NCBI RefSeq assembly: GCF_009296315.1
Contig: NZ_WHLY01000004.1
Span: forward strand, 124,001 to 188,000
DNA length: 64,000 bases
Direction of reading: 5' to 3'
Source: Salmonirosea aquatica
Lineage (GTDB): Bacteria > Bacteroidota > Bacteroidia > Cytophagales > Spirosomataceae
The position numbers were made by a program, and so were the translations under genes. The notes below the pieces were generated by a model that saw only the letters and a list, made by a program, of their open reading frames with translations, was not told where the DNA came from and did no database searches. Within the stretch, counting starts at the first letter, position 1; each line of letters begins with the position of its first letter. Shown here one piece after another: positions 45,308 to 54,781 of this stretch.

Positions 45308-47454
45308 TGAAGTACTTCTGCCCCTCTTTATCCCCCCTGCGCTCACTGGCCCTTTGCCTGGTAATTGGGCTGGAAACCACCCTACCCGGCCTTGGCCAGA
45401 CCGTGGATACACTGTCTACGAACGAGAAAGCGCTGGACGAGCTGGTGGTGACGGCCACCCGCTCCGAACGCGAGCTGGGCAGCCTGCCCCTGCCGGTCAC
45501 GGTGATTCCCCGGCAACAGATACGTCAGATGGGTTCCCTGCGGCTCAATGATGTGCTGGCCGAACAGACGGGGCTGTTCATGGTCAATGACCACGGTACC
45601 GGGGTGCAAATACAGGGGTTCAATCCCGACTACACGCTCATTCTGGTGGACGGTGAGCCGCTGATCGGCCGTACGGCAGGTACCCTGGAATTGTCGCGGG
45701 TGGCGGTAGGAAACATCAAGCGCATCGAAATCGTAAAGGGTCCGTCGTCGAGCCTGTATGGCTCGGAGGCCCTGGCGGGGGTCATCAACATCATCACCCA
45801 AAATCCCGACCGCGCCAATAGCGACCTATCGGTGCGTTACGGGGCCAACCGTACCCTCGACCTTTCGGCCAGTGCGGGATTCCGCCGAAAGCGGCTGGGT
45901 CTCCAGCTCTTCGGCAACCGGTACGCCACCCAAGGGTACGACCTTTCGCCCGATACCTTCGGCAGCACGGTGGCACCTTTCCACAACTTCACCATTCAAC
46001 CCAAGCTGACCTACCAATTTTCTGAACGCACAAAGCTGGCGGTGAGCCAGCGCATTTTTGGAGAAATCCAGCAGAACAGTTTCGCGATCAGCGAAGGAGG
46101 TACCAGCCGGGAGGTAGCCGGGGAGGGCAGGGTACACGATGCCAATACCACCGCCACGCTGACCCACAGATTCGACCAGCATTTCCGATTGCAGGCCCGC
46201 ACCTACTTTTCGCAGTACCGCACCGAGTCCAGTCTGGCCTACCGAACGGATGGCGTTATGTACGACCGGACTTTTTTCCGGCAGTCATTCCTCCGGCCCG
46301 AACTACAGGCCGACTGGAGCATCAACGCGAAGAATCTGTTTACGGGCGGTATCGGCCACATCGCCGAAGGCGTGGAAGCCACCCGGTACACGCAGCCGCA
46401 GCGGTTTGGCTCCTACTACGCTTTTGCCCAGTACGAATATTTTCCCACCAATGCCCTGCAGATCATTCTGGGCGGACGCTTCGACGCGCACAGCGCCTAC
46501 CGCAACCAGTTTTCGCCCAAGCTGGCGGTAGCCTACCAGTTGACCGACCGGCTGCTCCTGCGTGGGTCGGCGGGGGTGGGGTTCAAAGCCCCGGACTTCC
46601 GGCAACTGTACCTGAACTTCACCAACGCCGTGGCGGGGTACAGTGTGTTCGGCTCGCAGGAACTGGCCGCCGGGCTGCTGCGCCTCCAGCAGCAGGGGCA
46701 AGTGGCGGAGGTACTGAGCGATCCTTCGGCCTTCGGCCTACTTCGGCCCGAAAGCTCACGGGCGGTCAATCTGGGAGCCCAATACCGGACAACGTCGGGC
46801 TTCGGGGCATCTGTGAATCTGTTTCGGAACGACATCCGCGACCTGATCGAAACCCAGGCCGTAGCCCAAAAAACCAATGGCCAGTCGGTGTTCAGCTACC
46901 TGAACCTCAACCGGGTATTCACCCAGGGAGGGGAAGTCGAGGCGTCGCGGCGGTGGGAAGCGGGACAGTCCGGGCTGACCCTGTCGGCGGGGTACCAGTA
47001 CCTGGAGGCCAAAGACAAGGAGGTCTTGGAAAAGATCAGGAACCACACCCTCTTCCGGCGCAACCCCGAAACCCTGGCCACTGAGCGCGTACCGCGCGCC
47101 GACTACGGCGGGCTCATGGGGCGGTCGCGGCATTCGGCCAATGTCAAACTATTCTATCAATCCCCGAACGGATTGAGTGCCTCGCTGCGGGGCATCTACC
47201 GGGGGCGCTACGGCTTTGGCGACCGCAACAGCAACACCATTCTGGACAGCCCGGACGAGTACGTGCGCGGATATGTGCTGTGGCATGTTTCGGCGGCCAA
47301 GACACTCGGTTGCCTCATGTTACAAGCCGGTGTGGACAACCTGCTCAATTTCAGAAATGCCGCTTTCATTCCCAGTCAGCCGGGGCGGCTGGGCTGGCTG
47401 CGGTTGAGCGCGACGCTGACGTCCCGGGCACCCGAAAAAACGCCTGAACCCTGA
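45307..47454 (+). CDS. hmuR: TonB-dependent haem/haemoglobin receptor
   Basis: A 715-residue outer-membrane receptor. Signal to about LPGLGQ (residue 31), TonB box ELVVTATRSERE, plug with RIEIVKGPSSSLYGSEALAG, then a 22-strand barrel ending in a TonB-receptor C-terminus. Haem specificity is inferred from the operon: HmuY haemophore, binding protein, permease, ATPase and HmuS follow in order. It works with the HmuY lipoprotein, which hands over haem. Transcription is probably repressed by iron through the two palindromes upstream. Confidence 0.82.
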   Translation: MKYFCPSLSPLRSLALCLVIGLETTLPGLGQTVDTLSTNEKALDELVVTATRSERELGSLPLPVTVIPRQQIRQMGSLRLNDVLAEQTGLFMVNDHGTGVQIQGFNPDYTLILVDGEPLIGRTAGTLELSRVAVGNIKRIEIVKGPSSSLYGSEALAGVINIITQNPDRANSDLSVRYGANRTLDLSASAGFRRKRLGLQLFGNRYATQGYDLSPDTFGSTVAPFHNFTIQPKLTYQFSERTKLAVSQRIFGEIQQNSFAISEGGTSREVAGEGRVHDANTTATLTHRFDQHFRLQARTYFSQYRTESSLAYRTDGVMYDRTFFRQSFLRPELQADWSINAKNLFTGGIGHIAEGVEATRYTQPQRFGSYYAFAQYEYFPTNALQIILGGRFDAHSAYRNQFSPKLAVAYQLTDRLLLRGSAGVGFKAPDFRQLYLNFTNAVAGYSVFGSQELAAGLLRLQQQGQVAEVLSDPSAFGLLRPESSRAVNLGAQYRTTSGFGASVNLFRNDIRDLIETQAVAQKTNGQSVFSYLNLNRVFTQGGEVEASRRWEAGQSGLTLSAGYQYLEAKDKEVLEKIRNHTLFRRNPETLATERVPRADYGGLMGRSRHSANVKLFYQSPNGLSASLRGIYRGRYGFGDRNSNTILDSPDEYVRGYVLWHVSAAKTLGCLMLQAGVDNLLNFRNAAFIPSQPGRLGWLRLSATLTSRAPEKTPEP

Positions 47455-47498
47455 TTCCAAAATCGTATCTTTTCATTAATCAATAAATCACAAAGCAA

Positions 47499-48122
47499 AT
47501 GAACCTGACCAAACTATCCGTTGCCGCCGCGTGCCTGACTCTTTCCCTGGTTGCCTGCGATAAGTCGGAAACTATTGACACAGAACCCGTCAAAGCCGAA
47601 ACGGTGAAAGACATCCCGGCCGATCCCCCCACGGGGGTCGACGCCTCGGGCCGCCCTACCTCTTCGGGAAAATACACCTTTTTCAGCTTTCAGAACGGGA
47701 TCGTGCCCTCCGCCGATTCCGCCTCGATGAAATGGGACCTGGCCCTGAAAGGTACCACCCTGCTCACCAATGGGGGTGCCTCCGGCCCCGGACAAGGGGG
47801 AGCGGTGGTGTTGGACGGTATTTTCGATGAAACCCAAGCCCTGCCCGCCAGCGCGGCCATTCAGTCGGATACCAAGGCTCTGCCGGCCATTCCCACGGGC
47901 TCGGGAAAAGGCTGGTACAGCTACGATCCCCAGACCCACCTGATCACACCCACGGCGGGCAAGGTCATCGTGGTGCGCACCGCGGACGGCAAGTACGCCA
48001 AAATGGAAATACTGAGCTATTACAAGGGTGCCCCGACGGCCCCAACCCAGACGAGCGAATCGAGCTACTACACACTGCGGTACGTCTACCAGCCCGATGG
48101 TACCCCTACTTTCACAAACTGA
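47499..48122 (+). CDS. hmuY: HmuY-family haem-binding lipoprotein
   Basis: A 207-residue lipoprotein (lipobox SLVAC, Cys about 20) with HmuY family blocks: KYTFFSFQNGIVPSADSASM near 58, MKWDLALKGTTLLTNGGASG near 77, GKGWYSYDPQTHLITPTAGK near 135 and SSYYTLRYVYQPDG at the C-terminus. In the family, HmuY sits on the outer membrane or is shed and takes haem from host or environmental proteins for the partner receptor. Position right after the receptor gene is typical. Candidate axial ligands are His and Met residues, but these cannot be assigned by eye. Confidence 0.82.
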   Translation: MNLTKLSVAAACLTLSLVACDKSETIDTEPVKAETVKDIPADPPTGVDASGRPTSSGKYTFFSFQNGIVPSADSASMKWDLALKGTTLLTNGGASGPGQGGAVVLDGIFDETQALPASAAIQSDTKALPAIPTGSGKGWYSYDPQTHLITPTAGKVIVVRTADGKYAKMEILSYYKGAPTAPTQTSESSYYTLRYVYQPDGTPTFTN

Positions 48123-48130
48123 TTCCTGAG

Positions 48131-48994
48131 ATGCCTTTCCCAATGAATCGAATCCTCCGCGCAGCGCTCCTGCTGATGCTGCCACCCGGCCTGGCGTTGG
48201 CCGTGCGGGCCCAGCACCCTCCCCGCATCGTCTCGCTCGATGGTACGGTAAGCGAAATAATCTACGAGCTGGGGCTGGCCTCCAGGCTGGTGGGTGTGGA
48301 CGTGACCAGCACCTACCCCGAAAGCCTACAGAAGCTCCCCAGGGTGGGTCACAACCGCAATATCGGGACCGAAGGCGTATTGGCCCAGCGGCCTACCCTG
48401 GTGCTGACCACCGACCAGGCGGGTGTAAAATCGCCCGTCCTCGATCAGATCCGGCAGGCGGGTGTGGAGGTGGTTTCGTATAAGCAAGAGTTTTCGGCCG
48501 CCGGAGCGCGGCAGTTGATTTCGGAAGTGGCCAAAACCTGTAGGGTACCTGCCAAGGGGGAAGCGCTGATCAAGCGTATGGACGCCGATCTGGCGCAGGT
48601 CAAAAAAGCCAGTGGGCAACCGAAGGTACTGTTCATCTATGCCCGGGGGGCGGGTACCCTATTCGTGGCCGGGAGCGGTACGCCCGTCGAAACGATGATC
48701 GAGCTGGCGGGTGGCCGGAATGCCGCCACGGGGTTCGCCGATTTCAAACCCCTTACCGCCGAAGCGCTGGTAGTGGCCAATCCCGACGTGATCCTGCTGT
48801 TCGATAGCGGCCTGGAAAGTCTGAGTGGTGCGGGTGGCTTGCTCGGTATTCCGGGTATTGCCCAAACCCAGGCAGGTAAAGACAGACGCTTTATCACCAT
48901 GGACGGCCATCTGCTCACGGGTTTTACGCCCCGATTGGGGAAAGCCCTGGCGGAACTGGCCCGCAAAATCGGTTCAAAAGAAGGCAGTTTTTAG
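48131..48994 (+). CDS. hmuT: haemin ABC transporter substrate-binding protein
   Basis: A 287-residue class III periplasmic binding protein (signal to about AVRAQ; an ATG four codons in is an alternative start). Two lobes joined by a long helix: RIVSLDGTVSEIIYELGLAS near 32, LPRVGHNRNIGTEGVLAQRP near 70, KVLFIYARGAGTLFVAGSGT near 164. A conserved Tyr usual in haem-binding HmuT is represented by FIYARG. It captures haem in the periplasm for HmuU/HmuV, encoded immediately downstream. Confidence 0.82.
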   Translation: MPFPMNRILRAALLLMLPPGLALAVRAQHPPRIVSLDGTVSEIIYELGLASRLVGVDVTSTYPESLQKLPRVGHNRNIGTEGVLAQRPTLVLTTDQAGVKSPVLDQIRQAGVEVVSYKQEFSAAGARQLISEVAKTCRVPAKGEALIKRMDADLAQVKKASGQPKVLFIYARGAGTLFVAGSGTPVETMIELAGGRNAATGFADFKPLTAEALVVANPDVILLFDSGLESLSGAGGLLGIPGIAQTQAGKDRRFITMDGHLLTGFTPRLGKALAELARKIGSKEGSF

Positions 48995-48997
48995 GCT

Positions 48998-50092
48998 ATG
49001 TCTGTAGAAACCATGGCCCCAAAAACCGCAGAACCTGTTCCCACCCGCGTCGTATTCGGCCCGGTACGGAACCGCTGGCTGTATCCGCTGCTGGTGGTGC
49101 TGCTGTTCGTAACGACCGTAGTTTCCATCGGAGTAGGAGCCGTCTGGATCTCGCCCGATGAGGTACTGGCCATTCTGGGCAATCAGGTAGGCCTGCGGCT
49201 CCCGGCCGACGAAATGAAGACGTCCATCATGACCGTGATCCGTCTGCCGCGTGTGTGCCTGGGGCTGTTGATCGGCTCCGGGATTGCAGTAGCGGGTGCG
49301 GCGATGCAGGGCTTGTTCCGAAATCCGCTGGCCGATCCCGGCCTGATCGGTATTTCGTCGGGCGCCATGCTGGCCGCTGTGGCGATGATCGTCTTGAAAA
49401 CTGCCTTGTTCGACCAGATGCTGGGCCTTCTGGGCTACTATGCGCTCGCGCTGGCTTCCTTCGTCGGGGCCTGCCTGACTTCCCTGCTGGTGTACCGGCT
49501 GGCGCGGGTCGCGGGCCGGTCGGTGGTGACGACCATGCTACTGGCCGGGATTGCGATCAACGCGCTGGCCGGTGCACTGACCGGCCTGCTGACCTCCATG
49601 GCCACCGACGAGCAGTTGCGGACCATCACCTTCTGGACTTTGGGCAGCCTCGGCGGGGCCACCTGGACTACGGTGCTGGCGCTGCTTCCCTTTGTGGGTG
49701 TAGTGCTGGTAGGGCTCCCCCGGCTGGGCGGAGCGCTGAACGGCCTGGCGCTGGGTGAAAGCCAGGCCCAGATGCTGGGGGTGGATCTGGTTCACCTCAA
49801 ACGCTGGGTGATCATCCTGGCCGCCCTTTCGGTGGGAGCTTCGGTGGCCGTGGCGGGTCTCATCGGTTTCGTGGGCCTGGTCACGCCCCACCTGATCAGG
49901 CTGGTGGCCGGAGCCGACCACCGTCGGGTACTCGTCGGTTCAGCGCTCGGTGGGGCCACCGTGCTGACGGCCGCCGATGCCCTGGCCCGGACGGTGGTTG
50001 CGCCCGCCGAACTACCCATCGGCGTGTTGACCGCATTGCTGGGGGCACCCGTATTTTTATGGCTATTGATTGGCCGAAGAAACGCCGCCTGA
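48998..50092 (+). CDS. hmuU: haemin ABC transporter permease
   Basis: A 364-residue FecCD-family permease with about ten spans and the family blocks VIRLPRVCLGLLIGSGIAVA near 76, AMQGLFRNPLADPGLIGISS near 97 and GLIGFVGLVTPHLIRLVAGA near 285. It starts 3 bp after the hmuT stop and ends 2 bp before the hmuV ATG, so all are co-translated. It moves haem through the inner membrane. Confidence 0.87.
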   Translation: MSVETMAPKTAEPVPTRVVFGPVRNRWLYPLLVVLLFVTTVVSIGVGAVWISPDEVLAILGNQVGLRLPADEMKTSIMTVIRLPRVCLGLLIGSGIAVAGAAMQGLFRNPLADPGLIGISSGAMLAAVAMIVLKTALFDQMLGLLGYYALALASFVGACLTSLLVYRLARVAGRSVVTTMLLAGIAINALAGALTGLLTSMATDEQLRTITFWTLGSLGGATWTTVLALLPFVGVVLVGLPRLGGALNGLALGESQAQMLGVDLVHLKRWVIILAALSVGASVAVAGLIGFVGLVTPHLIRLVAGADHRRVLVGSALGGATVLTAADALARTVVAPAELPIGVLTALLGAPVFLWLLIGRRNAA

Positions 50093-50094
50093 CG

Positions 50095-50892
50095 ATGCTG
50101 AAAGCCGACCAACTTCATTACAAAATCGGAGCCAGAAGCCTGATCCGCAACGTGTCGCTCCGTGTCAGGCCGGGCGAGCTGCTGGCTATTGTGGGGCCGA
50201 ATGGCGCGGGCAAATCCACGCTCCTTAAGCTGTGCGCGGGAGAAATTGTGCCCCAGGCCGGGACGGTCACCCTGAACCAGCAACTCCTTTCCCGCTATAC
50301 CCATCGGCAGCTGGCCCGGGTTCGGGCGGTACTCCATCAGCAAAACACCCTTTCGTTTCCGTTTCGGGTATCCGAACTGGTGCTCATGGGGCGCTACCCG
50401 CACTACGACACCCAGCCCGATGCCCACGATTACGACGTAGCGGAGGCGGCCCTGAATTCAGTAGGCATGGGACGTTTCGCCGGTCGATATGTGGCTACCC
50501 TGTCGGGCGGTGAGCAGCAGCGGATACACCTGGCCCGTGTCCTGGCGCAGCTTTGGGAGGTTCCCGATGCCCTGCTGCTACTGGACGAACCGACCACGGG
50601 TCTGGATTTGCTCCATCAACAGCAGATCCTGGCTACTGCGCGGCAAATGGCCGAGCGCGGCTACGCCGTAGTGGCCGTACTGCACGACCTGAACATGGCC
50701 GCCCAATACGCCCACCACCTACTGATGCTGAAAGACGGCACCACTGCCGCCACAGGTTCCCCCCGGGAGGTGTTGACAGCAGCCAATGTGGAGCGCGTTT
50801 TCGACCTGCCCGTACAGCTGATCGACAGTCCTTTGCACGATTTTCCGTTGATCGTTCCACTCCCTGCCACGAATCCTATCATTTTGTTTTAA
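50095..50892 (+). CDS. hmuV: haemin ABC transporter ATPase
   Basis: The ATG at 50095, 2 bp after the hmuU stop, was preferred to an in-frame ATG 36 bp upstream that would overlap hmuU. The 265-residue ABC ATPase has Walker A GPNGAGKST (about 35-43), signature LSGGEQQRIHLARVL (about 137-151) and Walker B LLLLDEPTTGLD (about 160-171), with the H-loop in VVAVLHDLNMA. It powers haem import with HmuU. Confidence 0.87.
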   Translation: MLKADQLHYKIGARSLIRNVSLRVRPGELLAIVGPNGAGKSTLLKLCAGEIVPQAGTVTLNQQLLSRYTHRQLARVRAVLHQQNTLSFPFRVSELVLMGRYPHYDTQPDAHDYDVAEAALNSVGMGRFAGRYVATLSGGEQQRIHLARVLAQLWEVPDALLLLDEPTTGLDLLHQQQILATARQMAERGYAVVAVLHDLNMAAQYAHHLLMLKDGTTAATGSPREVLTAANVERVFDLPVQLIDSPLHDFPLIVPLPATNPIILF

Positions 50893-50904
50893 CCAAACCA
50901 ACCC

Positions 50905-51935
50905 ATGATTATATCAGAACAACCTCTCAAGACCCGCTGGGCCGACTTCCGCGCCGAGAATCCCAAAACCCGCATCCGTGACGCCGCCCGGCAGCTGGGC
51001 GTGTCCGAAGCCGAACTGGTGGCAACGGGCATAGGCGAAACCGCTACCCGACTGGGGGCGACTTCCGTGAAATCATAAAGACCGTTCCGACACTGGGCTA
51101 CGTGATGGCCCTGACGCGCAACGACGCCCTGGTACACGAGCGCAAGGGTATTTACCAAAAGGTATCGTTCAATAAGCACGTAGGGCTGGTACTGGGGCCA
51201 GACATCGACCTGCGGCTGTTCATGAGCCGCTGGCAATGGGGCTTCGCCGTGAGCGAAAACGGCCGTAACAGCCTGCAGTTTTTCGACTCCCACGGCGAGG
51301 CTGTCCACAAGATCTACCTGACCGACCAATCGGACAAAACGACCTATGAGGCCCTGGTAGATCGGTTTTGCGAAGAAAATCAGTTTTTGGAATTAGCCAT
51401 AACGCCCGCGCCGGAACCGGCTGTCGACCCGCCCGACGAGGCGATCGACGTGGCGGCTTTTCAGCAGGGCTGGCTCAACATGACGGATACACACGAGTTT
51501 TTTGGACTTTTACATCAATATGGTGTTGGCAGGCGGCAGGGGCTGCGGCTGGCCCCGGATGGGCACGCCCGGCTTTTGTCGATGGAGGTACTTAAGCAGA
51601 TTTTCGCTACCATCGCCGAACGGGAGGTACCCATTATGGTTTTTGTCTCGAATCCCGGTTGTATTCAAATCCACTCCGGGCCCGTAAAAAAACTCGTGCA
51701 GATGGGCCCATGGTACAACGTGCTGGACCCACAGTTCAACCTACACCTGAACGAAACCCTGGTGGATCAGGTCTGGCTTACTAAGAAACCCACCGCCGAC
51801 GGCATCGTGACGGGTGTGGAACTATTCGACAAAAACGGCCAGAACCTGGCCCTGGTCTTCGGCGAACGTAAGCCCGGCAGGGCCGAACTGGAAAGCTGGC
51901 GGTCGGTCATTGCCGACGTGGTCGGACACGATTGA
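50905..51935 (+). pseudogene. hmuS: HmuS/HemS haem-handling protein, one-base frameshift
   Basis: The N-terminus is at ATG 50905 (KTRWADFRAENPKTRIRDAA). At the G-run 51054-51058 the frame ends in VKS and a stop, while the protein continues in the next frame (GDFREIIKTVP, then LGYVMALTRNDALVHERKG). One added G gives about 343 residues with both HemS repeats. The haem-ligand region GCIQIHSGPVKKL (His in QIHSGP) is intact. Members bind or degrade cytoplasmic haem. It is either inactivated or misread; last gene of the haem operon. Confidence 0.78.
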
Positions 51936-52256
51936 CCGCCAGGAATTGCCTGAAAACAAATGAAAAGTCATAAGGCGGGTGGGGGCCTGGGAGAGGATCC
52001 GTCGTGTTTAAAAAGTGATGCGGTGTTTTGTCCAGGGAAATTGGGTAATTCTTGGTGACACCTGGCCCCCTACCCTGTAATAACCGCCGCCCACGTTCGA
52101 TTGGATTGATTATTACTACTTTTGCTATGTAAATTCAATATACTACGCCGCCAACGGCAAGGCAAACCCGGCCTTTTCCCGATTAGGTTTCTTCCCAACC
52201 CAAACGGGAATTAGCCATATTAAAAGTAGGGTGCCCCTACCAAAAGATTGAACTCC
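51936..52256. other. intergenic stretch upstream of the FecA-like gene
   Basis: No gene is visible. TACTTTTG at 52117-52124 matches the TAnnTTTG -7 element about 133 bp before the next start codon, with no convincing -33 box and no palindrome like those of the haem operon. GC-rich downstream and AT-rich near the putative promoter. Confidence 0.35.
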
Positions 52257-54434
52257 ATGAAAAGAATTTACCTTGTTTTGTACATTCTTGCCCTCGTGCT
52301 TCCGGCCCTGGCTCAAGAAAACCCCGTCCGTACCCTTACGCTGGACTCCGTCACCGTCGAGGGCCTTCGCAACCGGACCGACCTTTTGCACCTGGCTCCG
52401 GTTCAAAACACCTATTTGTTCTCAGGCAAGAAAAACGAGGTCATCGAGCTCACCCGCAAGGATGTGGCCCTGACCGAAAAGTACGGACGGCAGATCTTCG
52501 CCAAGGTACCCGGCGTGTTCGTCTACGACATGGACGGCACGGGAAACCAGGTCAACATAGCCACGCGCGGCCTCGACCCGCACCGGGGCTGGGAGTTCAA
52601 CATCCGCAAGGACGGTGTCCTGACCAACTCGGACATGTACGGCTATCCGGCCAGCCATTACAACATCCCCATGGAGGCCGTCGAGCGGATCGAACTGGTG
52701 CGTGGTACCGGCTCATTGCAGTACGGCGCCCAGTTTGGCGGCATGCTCAGCTACGTCAGCAAGCAACCCGATCCCGATCGCCCGCTGGCTTTCGAATCGG
52801 TCAACACCGTCGGGTCGTACGGACTGGTGAGCACTTACAACTCCCTGTCGGGAACGGTGAGAAAATTCCGGTACTCGGTATGGGCCAACAAAAAGAAGCT
52901 GGACGGCTACCGGCAAAACAGCCGCTCGAACTACGACGCCGAAAACGTTTCATTATTCTACGATGTGTCCAAAGACCTGCACCTCAAACTGGAATGGACC
53001 CACTCCAACTACCTCATCCAGCTGGCGGGCCCGCTGACCGACGCCATGTTCCGGCAAGACCCGCAGGCTGCCACCCGTAGCCGTAACTACTATAATCCCG
53101 ACATCCACGTACCCTCCTTCACCCTCGACTGGAACCTGGGCGACCACACCCAGCTGAAGCTGACGACCTCCGCCGTGCTGGGCTCGCGCGGCAGCGTCCT
53201 GTTCGACAAGCCGGCTACCGTGGCCGATACCATCAACCCCTCCACGCTGCAGTACAGCAACCGGCAGGTGGACCTCGACCAATACCATAGCTACACCACC
53301 GAACTGCGCCTGCAGCATTCCTACCCGCTCTTCCACCGCCGCAGCACGCTCGTCGGGGGAGTACAGTACATGAACAATGACCTGCACCGTCGGCAGATGG
53401 GCCGGGGTACCACGGGCACCGACTACGACCTGACGCTCGTGTCGCCCGGCTGGGGGCGGGACCTGCACTTCAAGACCAGGAACCTGGCCCTGTTTGCCGA
53501 AAACCGCTGGGCGCTCTTCAAGGGTTTCTCACTCAATACGGGCCTCCGCGTCGAGACGGGACAAAGCGACATGCGGGGTACGATCACCTACTACCCCGCC
53601 AATGAACTGCCCACCACCATCCGCCACCGCTTCCCGCTGCTGGGGGTCAACGCGGAATACAACCTCAACAAAGCCTTGAACCTGTACGGCGGCTGGTCGC
53701 AGGCCTACCGCCCGGTGATCTTCAAGGACATCGTCCCCGGCTCGGTCTACGAGGCTACCGACAAAAACCTGAAGGACGCCTACGGCTACAATCTGGAAGC
53801 GGGCGTGCGGGGCAAATGGCAGAACCTGAGCTGGGACGTGACGGCCTTCCGCCTGGTCTACAACAACCGGCTGGGCACGCTGGCCTCGACCGACGCGGCG
53901 GGCAACCTGACGGTCTTGCGTACCAACACGGGTGACTCGCACACCCATGGCCTGGAGATGCTGGTGCAGGGCGATTTCCGGCTGGGGGCCAAAAGTACGC
54001 TGAATGTGTTCACGGCCACCTCGTTCATGGATGCCCGCTACCGGAACGCCCGGGTCAAGTCGGGCCAGGACAACGTGCGGGTGGATGGTAACAAGGTGGA
54101 AAGTGTACCGAACTGTATTTCCCGCAACGGGGCCACTTTCCAGTTTTCGTTTTTCAGCCTGACGGCCCTGTACAGCTACACGGCCGACAGTTTTGCCGAT
54201 GCGCTCAATGCCGTGGAACCTTCACCCAGCGGCGCCACCGGACTGGTATCGGCCTACCATTTGTTTGATCTGAACATTTCGCTGAACCTGAGTAAACGCC
54301 TGCGCCTGCAGCTGAACGGCAACAACCTGTTCGACGCGCACTATTTCACCAAGCGCCCCCAGTTCTATCCGGGACCGGGCATCTGGCCTTCCGATGGCCG
54401 CACGCTGTCGGCCACGGTGGCCGTCAAGCTGTGA
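52257..54434 (+). CDS. FecA-like TonB-dependent receptor
   Basis: The ATG at 52257 is preferred to the TTG three codons upstream. About 725 residues: signal to ALAQ (about residue 20), TonB-box-like LDSVTVEGLRN, plug with KYGRQIFAKVPGVFVYDMDG and RIELVRGTGSLQYGAQFGGM, and a barrel of the ferric-citrate-receptor type (QVNIATRGLDPHRGWEFNIR). It has no FecA-type N-terminal signalling domain. It probably imports a ferric siderophore or citrate. Single gene; the neighbouring AraC/SIP operon may be related iron biology. Confidence 0.78.
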   Translation: MKRIYLVLYILALVLPALAQENPVRTLTLDSVTVEGLRNRTDLLHLAPVQNTYLFSGKKNEVIELTRKDVALTEKYGRQIFAKVPGVFVYDMDGTGNQVNIATRGLDPHRGWEFNIRKDGVLTNSDMYGYPASHYNIPMEAVERIELVRGTGSLQYGAQFGGMLSYVSKQPDPDRPLAFESVNTVGSYGLVSTYNSLSGTVRKFRYSVWANKKKLDGYRQNSRSNYDAENVSLFYDVSKDLHLKLEWTHSNYLIQLAGPLTDAMFRQDPQAATRSRNYYNPDIHVPSFTLDWNLGDHTQLKLTTSAVLGSRGSVLFDKPATVADTINPSTLQYSNRQVDLDQYHSYTTELRLQHSYPLFHRRSTLVGGVQYMNNDLHRRQMGRGTTGTDYDLTLVSPGWGRDLHFKTRNLALFAENRWALFKGFSLNTGLRVETGQSDMRGTITYYPANELPTTIRHRFPLLGVNAEYNLNKALNLYGGWSQAYRPVIFKDIVPGSVYEATDKNLKDAYGYNLEAGVRGKWQNLSWDVTAFRLVYNNRLGTLASTDAAGNLTVLRTNTGDSHTHGLEMLVQGDFRLGAKSTLNVFTATSFMDARYRNARVKSGQDNVRVDGNKVESVPNCISRNGATFQFSFFSLTALYSYTADSFADALNAVEPSPSGATGLVSAYHLFDLNISLNLSKRLRLQLNGNNLFDAHYFTKRPQFYPGPGIWPSDGRTLSATVAVKL

Positions 54435-54781
54435 CGAAAAAGCACATTTCTTACTTCTCCCAAGTTGCTACTACCTGATCGGAATGCCAGCGATTCAGGT
54501 AGCAACCCATCCATGTTCGTGTAAGGTCATACCAGGGATGATACGATCCTTTTAACTTTTGGCCTGAACGGGTGGCAGCTACCCAATGATCGACCGCTAC
54601 ACCCGCGTGCAGCAGGTCGTCCGCCACAACGCCGCCCTGAAGCTGGGACTGTGAGACATAATTTCCGCTATATGTATAATTAAGGACCCAAAGATTTTTC
54701 CATTCGGTTTAATGATGAAATACTCAAAATCGCCAATTTAAAATAGTAAGCTTACGCTTTTGAATGTGAGGACAGAACAAA
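54435..54781. other. intergenic stretch with hairpin and relic
   Basis: CTACCTGA (54471-54478) and TCAGGTAG (54495-54502), extended by GTTGCTA/AGCAAC, can form a hairpin that may end the FecA-like transcript, though no T-run follows. At 54586-54654 a short frame (MIDRYTRVQQVVRHNAALKL) matches the relic at 43923-43988 and is probably the C-terminus of a lost gene. Confidence 0.35.

Noticed and set aside
50889-51329. 146-codon minus-strand frame over the start of hmuS
   Set aside because: Shadow of the hmuS coding sequence, which has HemS motifs in both halves.
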